Source: Thermococci archaeon (GTDB lineage Archaea; Hadarchaeota; B88-G9). From it: a DNA stretch of 6,348 nucleotides. A program made the position numbers and the translations under genes. Shown here in pieces: positions 1-6,247 of this stretch. Numbering within the stretch: the stretch's first letter is position 1; every line of letters starts with the position of its first letter. Location: the NCBI GenBank assembly GCA_003660555.1, contig QMUK01000067.1, positions 1 to 6,348 of the forward strand, read 5' to 3'. Under the pieces are notes generated by a model. It had not been told where the DNA came from. It did not search any database and was given only the letters and a program-made list of their open reading frames with translations.

Positions 1-264
1 ATGGGCTATCTGAACCCAGAGAGGAAGTTCATAGATGCGATGTCAGAGAAGGTCTCTCTGGGAAGCGTTATACACTATCACTTCACAGCCCACAACAGGG
101 AAATGCCTAGGAAAATAAGTGAAATACTGGAGGAATTCAGAGGAAGTGGGTTAAAAACTGAGGTGCAATACCTTAGGAGTGTGAAGACCTATTCCCCTGG
201 GGTGAAGCATTACGCCCTAGACTTGGAGGTGGTGGGTTGGTCAAGATCAATGAGAGAGCAATAA
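1..264 (+). CDS. C-terminal part of a TYW2/Trm5-family tRNA-modifying enzyme (5' end outside the window)
   Basis: This is the last 87 residues of a class I methyltransferase-fold enzyme that modifies G37 or its wyosine derivatives in tRNA-Phe. Family features seen are MGYL at residues 1-4, the IHYHF strand at about 24-28, and the family-typical C-terminal strand VKTYSPGVKHYALDLEV at about 61-77. The ATG at base 1 is almost certainly internal, because MGYL normally sits deep in the Rossmann domain and the SAM-binding motifs are missing. Trm5 usually has an NLP motif where this protein has GYL, which favours TYW2 (Taw2, the aminocarboxypropyl transferase of wyosine synthesis); this is inferred from remembered family motifs. 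The gene overlaps the start of aNAC by 28 bases, indicating one operon. Family membership is firm, the TYW2-versus-Trm5 choice less so. Confidence 0.82.
   Translation: MGYLNPERKFIDAMSEKVSLGSVIHYHFTAHNREMPRKISEILEEFRGSGLKTEVQYLRSVKTYSPGVKHYALDLEVVGWSRSMREQ
225..232 (+). promoter_or_regulatory. Shine-Dalgarno that sets a TTG start for aNAC
   Basis: GGAGGTGG lies inside the end of the upstream gene, with the TTG at 237 shortly downstream. It is a near-perfect complement to the archaeal 16S 3' end and supports the TTG rather than the next in-frame ATG at about 270. Confidence 0.7.
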
Positions 265-557
265 GAAAGATGCTCAAACAGATGAAAATGGAAGAAATAG
301 ATGCAGATGAAGTCATAATAAAGACTGGGGATAAGGAATTGGTAATAAGGAATCCCAGGGTTTCCTCCTTTGAGGTAATGGGCCAAAGGGCATTCCAAAT
401 AATTGGGGACGTAGAGGAGAGAACCGGAATAAGCGAAGAAGACGTACAACTAGTTATGGAGCAAGCAGGAGTAGACAGAGAAAGAGCAGAAAAGACTTTA
501 AGGGAATGTGGTGGAGACATTGCCTTGGCTATAGCTAAACTCAAGGGGATAGACTGA
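237..557 (+). CDS. nac: Nascent polypeptide-associated complex protein (aNAC)
   Basis: This ribosome-associated chaperone binds nascent chains near the exit tunnel; archaeal NAC is a homodimer related to eukaryotic alpha-NAC. The 106 residues show the usual layout. A short basic/methionine-rich N-terminus (IRKMLKQMKMEEIDADEVII, about 9-28) leads into the NAC beta-barrel (KELVIRNPRV, then FQIIGDVEER, to about 62). A C-terminal UBA domain follows (TGISEEDVQLVMEQAGVDRE, then GGDIALAIAKL, about 63-104). Length is normal for archaea. The start is TTG at 237, supported by the strong ribosome site just before it. Its stop overlaps the next ATG (TGATG, 555-559), so it is translationally coupled to the radical SAM gene. 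Confidence 0.95.
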   Translation: MVKINERAIRKMLKQMKMEEIDADEVIIKTGDKELVIRNPRVSSFEVMGQRAFQIIGDVEERTGISEEDVQLVMEQAGVDRERAEKTLRECGGDIALAIAKLKGID

Positions 558-1426
558 TGAGCATCTGTTCTCCGAAGAGAGTGAAGAGACTCCTGATTAG
601 AAAGGGACCAGTGGAGTATTCCCTTAATACTTACGAAGGATGTGAGCACTCCTGCCCGTTTTGTTTTTCCAGGAGAGAAGATGAAAAGATCTTCGGGAAA
701 GTAAATGCTCATTTAATCCTCAGAAATGAATTAAAAGCTAGTAAAAGAGGGTTCATAACTTTGAATACCTCTTCGGATCCATACCAACCTTGCGAGGAGG
801 AGTTGAAAATAACCAGAAGAGTACTAGAAGTAATGAGAGACTATAGATTCTCCTGTCACGTCATGACCAAATCCGACCTAGTGGTCAGGGATTTGGAAGT
901 CCTGAGAGAAATTAGCGAGAGAGGATCCAATTGCTTCGTCTCTTTCTCTCTGATCTCTCTGGAAGATGGTTTGGAAGGATCTTCTCCGAGTCCGAAGAGG
1001 AGGATCAGAGCATTGGAGAAAGTCTCGTCTCATGGAATAAAAACTGGTGTATTGCTGATGCCAATTCTCCCATTCATAACAGATGATCCTGAGGAAATAG
1101 AGGAATTGCTGCACCTAGTAAAGGAGAAAGGGGGTTCTTATGCTATTCCAGGGATTCTAATACTCAGAGAGCCTGAAAAAAGGAGGTTCTTCTATTTCCT
1201 GTCTGAGGAGTATCCGGAACTAGTTGGAATTTACTCTGAAATGTACAGGGGGAGTTCTCCTTCAAGGAGATACCTATCCGAACTAGAGGAGAGGCTGAGG
1301 GAAACATTTAATAGAGTTGGGATTTCGGACAGGCTACCACTGGGTGTTCCCGTTGGAGGAAGCGCTTCCACTAGTCAAGAAGAAGGGAGGAGGATACAGG
1401 AAAGGAAAGGGTTTCAGCCTATCTGA
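557..1426 (+). CDS. SplB-like radical SAM protein
   Basis: The 289-residue protein has a radical SAM [4Fe-4S] motif, Cys29-x3-Cys33-x2-Cys36, within YEGCEHSCPFCFSR. It is followed by LNTSSDPYQPCEE (about 69-81), the SDPYQP signature of the SplB-like COG1533 group, and by VSFSLISLEDGLE (about 128-140) in the barrel. Members cleave SAM to a 5'-deoxyadenosyl radical. The substrate of this non-spore archaeal branch is not known to me, and spore photoproduct lyase activity should not be assumed. The start ATG overlaps the aNAC stop. The recognisable domain ends near ISDRLPLGVPV (residues about 256-266); the remaining C-terminus is encoded by DNA that also encodes the start of eL13 in another frame, so it may not be conserved. 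Confidence 0.88.
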   Translation: MSICSPKRVKRLLIRKGPVEYSLNTYEGCEHSCPFCFSRREDEKIFGKVNAHLILRNELKASKRGFITLNTSSDPYQPCEEELKITRRVLEVMRDYRFSCHVMTKSDLVVRDLEVLREISERGSNCFVSFSLISLEDGLEGSSPSPKRRIRALEKVSSHGIKTGVLLMPILPFITDDPEEIEELLHLVKEKGGSYAIPGILILREPEKRRFFYFLSEEYPELVGIYSEMYRGSSPSRRYLSELEERLRETFNRVGISDRLPLGVPVGGSASTSQEEGRRIQERKGFQPI

Positions 1427-1577
1427 AATAAGGGAAGCTGGAATCTCAGTGGAAGAAGCTGAGAGACTTGGCCTTAGGATAGACAGGAGAAGGAAAAGCA
1501 AGTTAGAGGTTAACGTCCTGACGATAAAGGAGGTGGTAAGCAATGAGGATAAGTCCCGAGTACAGAACGTGTCCTAA
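1353..1577 (+). CDS. rpl13e: Large-subunit ribosomal protein eL13
   Basis: This is the short archaeal form of a 50S subunit protein shared with eukaryotes. The signature is GKGFSLSEIREAGISVEEA (about 18-36), followed by RLGLRIDRRRKS and a terminal NVLTIKEVV, closely matching the archaeal eL13 pattern of basic lead-in, GFSL-E-EAG helix and LGI-VD-RRR turn. With the TTG at 1353, the product is 74 residues and has GGTG at 1343-1346 as a possible ribosome site. An in-frame TTG at 1317 (86 residues) and GTG at 1344 are alternatives, so the start is uncertain. It overlaps the end of the radical SAM gene by 74 bases or more, and the zinc-ribbon start by 35 bases. The identity is firm. Confidence 0.85.
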   Translation: MEEALPLVKKKGGGYRKGKGFSLSEIREAGISVEEAERLGLRIDRRRKSKLEVNVLTIKEVVSNEDKSRVQNVS

Positions 1578-1671
1578 ATGCGGGAAGGTCTCTTTCTTCG
1601 TCCTCAAGGGAAAGGAGGTGGAGTTCTCCTGTGACTGCGGATACAAAAGAGTCTATGAGATTCAGAGGTGA
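1543..1671 (+). CDS. 42-residue zinc-ribbon protein
   Basis: This short gene reads MRISPEYRTCPKCGKV and ends CGYKRVYEIQR. Four cysteines, at residues 10, 13, 30 and 32 (CPKC and CDC), are spaced as a minimal treble-clef or zinc-ribbon site, with a beta-hairpin (FFVLKGKEVEFSC) between them. The ATG at 1543 has an excellent GGAGGTGG site at 1529-1536. It sits between eL13 and ribK, overlapping eL13 by 35 bases and ribK by up to 17. The function is unknown; RNA or ribosome binding is a guess based only on the fold type and neighbours. The strong ribosome site and clean Cys pattern argue that it is real despite its size. Confidence 0.75.
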   Translation: MRISPEYRTCPKCGKVSFFVLKGKEVEFSCDCGYKRVYEIQR

Positions 1672-2001
1672 GATCAAGAGGGGATTCGGGAGAGCTTCTT
1701 TCTTCCTTTCCTTGGAGTACTACAAAAAAGCAATAAGGGAAAAAGTGGGCTTTGAGCCCTATCCTGGAACAATAAATGTTAAGGTCTCTCCTGGAGTAAA
1801 GGAAAAGGTTTTGAAGTCCTCAAAACTTATAAAAGGTACTGGAAAGCTAGGTCCAATTAGAATAGCTCTCGGACACTCCATGGGGAGGAGATGCGCCGTC
1901 ATAATACCCGAGAGAAGTGAGCACGGAGAGGAAATAATAGAGGTGATCTTCCCTGAGGAAGTAAAGGGGATTGGCTCCGAGATAGAGGTAGAGGTGATTC
2001 C

Positions 2002-2029
<28 letters not shown>
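1655..2029 (+). CDS. ribK: CTP-dependent riboflavin kinase (archaeal type)
   Basis: The enzyme phosphorylates riboflavin to FMN, using CTP rather than ATP in characterised archaeal members. The 124-residue protein has the RibK cradle-loop barrel features: GEIKRGFGRASFFLSLEYY (about 5-23), the family signature PYPGTINVKV (about 35-44), a polar central strand GKLGPIRIALGHSMGRRCAV, and an acidic C-terminal strand ending EIEVEVIPWEE. The ATG at 1655 places the first strand immediately after the start, as in compact family members. A GTG at 1631, 10 bases after AAAGGAGGTG, would add eight residues and is a real alternative. It overlaps ribB by 28 bases. Its position directly before ribB and ribC confirms a flavin role. 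Confidence 0.9.
1991..1996 (+). promoter_or_regulatory. Shine-Dalgarno that sets the TTG start of ribB
   Basis: GAGGTG (running on as GAGGTGATT) lies five bases before the TTG at 2002, inside the 3' end of ribK. It matches the extended archaeal anti-SD and explains the TTG start. Confidence 0.6.
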
Positions 2030-3166
<1,137 letters not shown>

Positions 3167-3184
3167 TCCCTTTTCATTGCTACG

Positions 3185-4150
3185 ATGGTGATTGCTTCAG
3201 TTCTAAGTTCTGAGAGGGTCCTTCTCCTCTCGAAAAAGAGTGTAAGTGAGTCAAACGCGTCCAGATGGGAAATTCTAGAGTATTCTGAGATCTCCATATT
3301 CAGAGGTGAGAAAATAGAAATAGACACGAGAGTATGGCTTTACCCTCTAGAGTTAGTGGCGAGGAATTACAACAAGAGGACCATAAAGCTCTACTTGCAT
3401 TACAACGAGGAATTCCTGAAATTCTCTAGGAAGAATCCCCATCAGATGTCTAAAGAGGAGAGGGACAACCTCTATTACCTAGTGAAGAGAGATTGCTCTG
3501 CTTCTATGCTAAACGTAGCGATAAATGCCCTGAAGTTCTACTACGGCGAAATCTTAAAGAAAAAGCTTGCTTATGAAATTATTAGACCAAAGAGAGGTAA
3601 AAGTTGCCCGTTGTTTTAACTCAAAAGGAAGTTTAAGATCCTTTCGTCCACTAACGAAGTTAAACACGGACTCATTTTAATGTTCATGTATTCCTCAGGA
3701 TTAAGTTGGTGAAGTAGTGAAGTTCAGGATCGATGACATCGATACATAGAGAGGAAGTTGATTGAAGTAAAGGGAAACAAGGACCGATACACAATCCCTT
3801 CTGAAATCACATTGAAGACTCTCATGGAATAAGTTGAGGAATACAAGCCGAGAGAATGACTGTTCCCTGGACAAAGGGAGAGGAGGCACATCACTACGAG
3901 AACTGTACAGAATCCTTGAAAGCAGTGCCGACATGAGATATGTTCAAAAGCTAGTTGACATGAAAACTTAAAAACAACGGAGATATATACTCACGTTGCA
4001 ATGAGGGATTTGAGGAAGATGAAAAGCCCATTGGATTTGATGATCATGGGGGTGAAAATTTTCATATACGCAGTAGAGCCTAGGAATAATGTGAAGTTCA
4101 CATATAATCCCAAACCAGAACGGAATGTGAACTTCGTATACTTGGAGTAG
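3185..4150 (+). pseudogene. xerA: Decayed XerA-like tyrosine recombinase
   Basis: The first frame (3185-3619) encodes the N-terminal core-binding domain (NYNKRTIKLYLHYNEEFLKF to NALKFYYGEILKKK). After that the Xer protein continues only by changing frame. A lost base near 3600 restores KLPVVLTQKEV; a shift at 3634 gives KILSSTNEVKHGLILMFMY; a shift near 3704 gives VGEVVKFRIDDID, destroying the GLRxGE catalytic Arg codon; and a shift near 3745 gives RKLIEVKGNKDRYTIPSE. Two nonsense codons follow (TAA 3830, TGA 3857) within VEEYKPRE-LFPGQ. After RTVQN (about 3912) the HxLRHxxA box is missing, then ADMRYVQKL and, in another frame, KTTEIYTHV with the nucleophilic Tyr and MRDLRKMKSPLD survive. The spacing fits Xer and shows no IntI-specific insertion. 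The first roughly 45 residues are unrecognised. The 3' limit is uncertain: Xer similarity ends near 4040, while the last frame is open to 4150. Confidence 0.9.
4093..4135. repeat. Perfect 11-bp inverted repeat (possible degenerate att hairpin)
   Basis: GAAGTTCACAT (4093-4103) and its exact complement ATGTGAACTTC (4125-4135) flank a 21-base loop. Outside the arms are GCCTAGG on the left (4078-4084) and GTAGGTG on the right (4147-4153), faintly like an attC R''/R' pair. The left arm is itself part of a near-palindrome, ATGTGAAGTTCACAT (4089-4103). It could be a decayed attC or attI, or an operator ahead of the next gene. The inverted repeat is certain; its role is not. Confidence 0.5.
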
Positions 4151-4159
4151 GTGACATGC
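4147..4159 (+). other. Candidate 5' core site (R'-like) of cassette 1
   Basis: GTAGGTGACATGC matches GTTAGGCGACATGC, the reverse complement of the outer arm of attC1 (4898-4911), at 12 of 13 positions after allowing one missing T. It also resembles the start of cassette 3 (GTTAAGCGACATGC, 6186-6199). It would mark where the first cassette joins the chromosome. The lost T damages the GTT triplet, so this junction may no longer recombine. Confidence 0.5.
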
Positions 4160-4980
4160 GGAGAATGGAGGTTAAGTTATGGAGAAGGCTGTTAATAAAA
4201 TGAAAAGTGAGGAAATTTATTTGCATGTGTTCATAGTAGAATCATCCTCATCCAGTGACTTTCTTGCAAAAAGATACGAAGGCGAAGTACTCCATAAATT
4301 CTTAATATGGAGGAGAATAAGATCATCTCACTATTTTGCAATAGATAAGGATTCATTCAACCGAGCAATTATTGGTCTCATAGACGATGCAATTGGAGAA
4401 GGGTTTAAGGTGGCAGGATTAAGTATTTTAAATAACAAGCCGATTCCAGCAATCCTGCCTATCATTCACATCAGCGCCTATGGAAACGAGAAAGGAATAT
4501 TCTAACAAATGGAGAGTTAGTGACTTGGGAAGACCTTGGAAATTTGCTATCTAGGCTGAATGAAACATTTAGATGGATTATATTGTCCATCTCTGCATGC
4601 AAAGGTTGGAATGCCATAAAAATGTTATTCGAGTCTAAAGATATTCCATTTAACGTCCTAATTTCAAATAAAGGAGAACCAACATGGCAGGAGACACTAA
4701 TTAGTTTTTTTCCGTTATATATCATCAGCTCGCAGAAGAATTGGATTTCTCAAAAGCGATTAATGCAGCCAGATCTGTGAGTGGTAACAATGATTTTGAA
4801 TATTTATCCATTCCAGAAATAAAAGAATTCATACAAAAACTAGCTGATGAATTGGTTAAGTACTTTGTACAACCTAATTAAGGAGAGAATAAAATGAGCA
4901 TGTCGCCTAACAGCGGACATATGGCTACGCTTCGCTCCACCCAAATTTCCTTATGGAAAACTTCATATGCCCGCAAATCG
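4148..4980 (+). mobile_element. Integron-type gene cassette 1 (CHAT-like gene plus most of attC1)
   Basis: The proposed cassette runs from the decayed core site at 4147 to the recombination point in the GTT of attC1. It contains one open frame family (4179-4881, broken) and its own R'', L'' and L' boxes. The reverse complement of the DNA around R'' (GCATGTCGCCTAAC, 4898-4911) nearly matches the proposed start, as expected of a formerly circular cassette. The left boundary is less secure than the right. Confidence 0.5.
4179..4881 (+). pseudogene. CHAT/caspase-fold-like protein interrupted by two frameshifts
   Basis: Three consecutive frames give one protein of about 230 residues. Frame 1 (4179-4505) ends in IIHISAYGNEKGIF. 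One missing base near 4501 restores LTNGELVTWEDLGNLL, continuing to IILSISACKGWNAIK and ISNKGEPTWQETLISF. A second slip in a seven-T run (4705-4711) restores VIYHQLAEELDFSKAINAAR and continues to FVQPN, stopping at 4879-4881. The pattern H-x3-[H]G-N-x-x-G, LTNG...W..L, then S-x-C, resembles a widespread bacterial family with a CHAT/clostripain-caspase-like arrangement; this is recalled from family patterns. The Cys is present, but the expected His before Gly is Tyr (TAT, 4479-4481), one base from a His codon. GGAGG at 4167-4171 supports the ATG at 4179. Sequencing error is an alternative for each frameshift, especially the T run. Confidence 0.72.
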
Positions 4981-4986
4981 TTATAC
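4905..4986 (+). other. attC1 integron-type cassette recombination site
   Basis: The boxes are in order R'' GCCTAAC (4905-4911, fits RYYYAAC), L'' GCGGACATATG (4913-4923), a loop of about 40 bases containing GCTACGCTTCGCTC and a small TTTCC/GGAAA stem (4946-4959), L' CATATGCCCGC (4964-4974), an AAATC spacer, and R' GTTATAC (4980-4986). L'' and L' pair at 10 of 11 positions. The unequal spacers (1 versus 5 bases) give the unpaired central spacer expected of a folded attC. Pairing extends outward with GCATG (4898-4902) and CATGC (4989-4993). R' departs from GTTRRRY at one position. It sits right after the stop of one gene and before the next, as cassette sites do. Confidence 0.82.
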
Positions 4987-5008
4987 GCCATGCTTTTAGA
5001 TCAAGAAT

Positions 5009-5016
5009 AAGGAGGT
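5009..5016 (+). promoter_or_regulatory. Ribosome site for the cassette 2 gene
   Basis: AAGGAGGT ends six bases before the GTG at 5023 and decides this start. The cassette therefore supplies its own translation signal within its first 40 bases. Confidence 0.65.
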
Positions 5017-5022
5017 TAGAAA

Positions 5023-6096
5023 GTGAAAGATGTATTAAATTGCATTAAAAAATATGTAGAAATTACTGAAGATGAAAAATTTATATTACATTGGAAAAAA
5101 CTGTCTGAGCGATTACTGAAAGGAATACTGGAAAGCTATATACGCCGTGAACCAGAGACAGTTAGAATTATTGAAAACATTATAAATAACATCGGGCAGT
5201 TCAATACAGAAGAACATCATAGATTCAATATTTCTACTAATTCGATTTTTATTCATGGAAATAAATCTCAGGTAGAATTTGAATATTATGGGAAAAGCAC
5301 CAAAAGAGAGCTTGGAGATATTATTTTTATCCTATCGGTCGTTTATAATGGTAGAAAGTATTTTGAAAAAATGACTATTAACCAAATAAAAAAATCAAGA
5401 AACGTTTCATGGAATTTCAATACCGATAGTGCTAGAGAGCAACTTTATTTACTTTCAAGATTTCCAGCATTTAAAGGTGCCAAAAATTCCATAATACCAA
5501 AAAAGGACTACAACCTCCCAAATTACTCTGGATGTCTAGGTTCTCATGGATTACTTTATTATCCGGGCGATTTTGCTTTAATCAGTTCAAAACAGTTGGA
5601 CGTAATTTTATCAGGAAAAAATAAGCTAGAATTAGCAAATTTGGTATTGAGTATCGTCCCCAATAACCCCTGCCTTTGTCTCCACATAGATTTTGAAGAG
5701 TGTTTTTACCTTTTACATAAGTTGATCCACTTTTATCCTCGATGTCTCAGATACTTTCCTTTTATATGCAATTTACCAATATTAGGAAATAGTTGCATAT
5801 CATATAATGCATATGATTTTTCAGACAAGTACTTGAGAGGAGTTATAGGAGAATTAATATACGCTAAAGGTTTAGGGTACAATCACCAGGCCTTCCAATT
5901 TTTGATGGATCTGCTTGAATCAATCGAAAGAAAAGGAGGAAAATATAAGAGTTTCGTCCAAAACTTTAGAAAATTCAACTATAATCCAATTGGATATGGG
6001 AAAGACAAGATTGATAAAAAAGATTACGAGTTTGATAGAGATGGAGGAGGATTAGGTATAACCCATACAATAATAGATTTGAGGGAAGGTAAATGA
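5023..6096 (+). CDS. Cassette-encoded protein of unknown function, possible PD-(D/E)XK-like nuclease
   Basis: The 357-residue product begins at GTG after a strong ribosome site and is uninterrupted, unlike its neighbour. I do not recognise a named family. Residues about 94-130 (KRELGDIIFILSVV, then MTINQIKKSRNVSW) have the layout strand-E96-x2-D99-strand-loop-strand-Q121-x-K123. This resembles the D...QxK variant of the PD-(D/E)XK fold used by Mrr-like restriction enzymes. Next comes REQLYLLSRFPAF (138-150), a helix-P-F segment, then a Cys/Tyr/Phe-rich middle (LCLHIDFEECFYLLHKLIHF, about 216-236) and a charged tail with DRDGGGLGITHTI. No signal peptide or clear membrane helix is seen. Codon use is AT-rich with many AAA, ATA and AAT codons, suggesting a foreign origin. 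A defence or DNA-processing role is inference from the motif and cassette context. Confidence 0.75.
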   Translation: MKDVLNCIKKYVEITEDEKFILHWKKLSERLLKGILESYIRREPETVRIIENIINNIGQFNTEEHHRFNISTNSIFIHGNKSQVEFEYYGKSTKRELGDIIFILSVVYNGRKYFEKMTINQIKKSRNVSWNFNTDSAREQLYLLSRFPAFKGAKNSIIPKKDYNLPNYSGCLGSHGLLYYPGDFALISSKQLDVILSGKNKLELANLVLSIVPNNPCLCLHIDFEECFYLLHKLIHFYPRCLRYFPFICNLPILGNSCISYNAYDFSDKYLRGVIGELIYAKGLGYNHQAFQFLMDLLESIERKGGKYKSFVQNFRKFNYNPIGYGKDKIDKKDYEFDRDGGGLGITHTIIDLREGK

Positions 6097-6108
6097 TAAT
6101 GGCAATAG

Positions 6109-6192
6109 CGTATACAAGCGGGTATCTGGCTTCGCTATGCTTCGCTCAAATCCTCGCTTCGCAGGATCTCAGATACGCTCGGAACGTTAAGC
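6109..6192 (+). other. attC2 integron-type cassette recombination site
   Basis: R'' CGTATAC (6109-6115, one A short of a GTATAAC form), L'' AGCGGGTATCTG (6117-6128), a loop with two GCTTCGCT copies and an inner ATCCT/AGGAT stem, L' CAGATACGCT (6170-6179), spacer CGGAAC, and R' GTTAAGC (6186-6192, fits GTTRRRY). L'' pairs with L' over ten bases, with two extra G bases on the L'' side; such extrahelical bases are characteristic of attC folding and strand choice. It starts 12 bases after the cassette 2 stop. It shares the GCTTCGCT loop words with attC1 though the rest differs, as is usual for attC sites of different cassettes. Confidence 0.78.
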
Positions 6193-6247
6193 GACATGCA
6201 GGAAAAACATAAATGGATTCCCAGTATCTAAATAAATGGTGGAAATT

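Larger units (their letters stand above)
4981..6186 (+). mobile_element. Integron-type gene cassette 2 (complete)
   Basis: The unit lies between the G^TT cut points of attC1 and attC2, carries one gene (5023-6096) in the standard orientation, and has short non-coding ends. If excised as a circle, its start TTATACGC would rejoin the 3' half of attC2. TATACGC (4982-4988) is the exact complement of GCGTATA (6108-6114) beside R'' of attC2, which restores a paired R box absent in the linear array. This self-complementarity is the best evidence that the segment moved as a cassette. Base composition is clearly more AT-rich than the housekeeping operon upstream. Confidence 0.75.

Noticed and set aside
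173-712. Minus-strand open frame across aNAC and the radical SAM start
   Set aside because: Shadow of well-supported plus-strand genes, with a low-complexity Ser-rich translation.
3167-3184. Possible terminator after ribC (CCCTTTTC)
   Set aside because: Only four T in a row and no hairpin; too weak to call as an archaeal terminator.
3701-3934. Minus-strand open frame in the recombinase remnant
   Set aside because: The plus strand carries recognisable Xer segments at the same place, and no family feature is seen in the antisense product.
3185-4150. Calling the recombinase remnant a true integron integrase (IntI)
   Set aside because: The stretch between the KDR segment and the FPG-x-R segment is short as in XerA, with no trace of the extra IntI helix region, although deletions make this less than certain.
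4171-4177. GTTAAGT as a canonical cassette core site before the CHAT-like gene
   Set aside because: It fits GTTRRRY by itself, but the bases after it do not match the attC1 outer arm, whereas the site at 4147-4159 does; it probably belongs to the spacer after the ribosome site.
4705-4711. Seven-T run as a transcription terminator
   Set aside because: It lies inside the reconstructed reading frame, where the protein continues on both sides, so it is better explained as a slip site.
4905-6192. The two GCTTCGCT-rich sites as a CRISPR array or simple dispersed repeat
   Set aside because: Only two copies over 1.2 kb, similar only in loop words, each with its own matched stem arms and core boxes; this fits attC sites and not CRISPR repeats.
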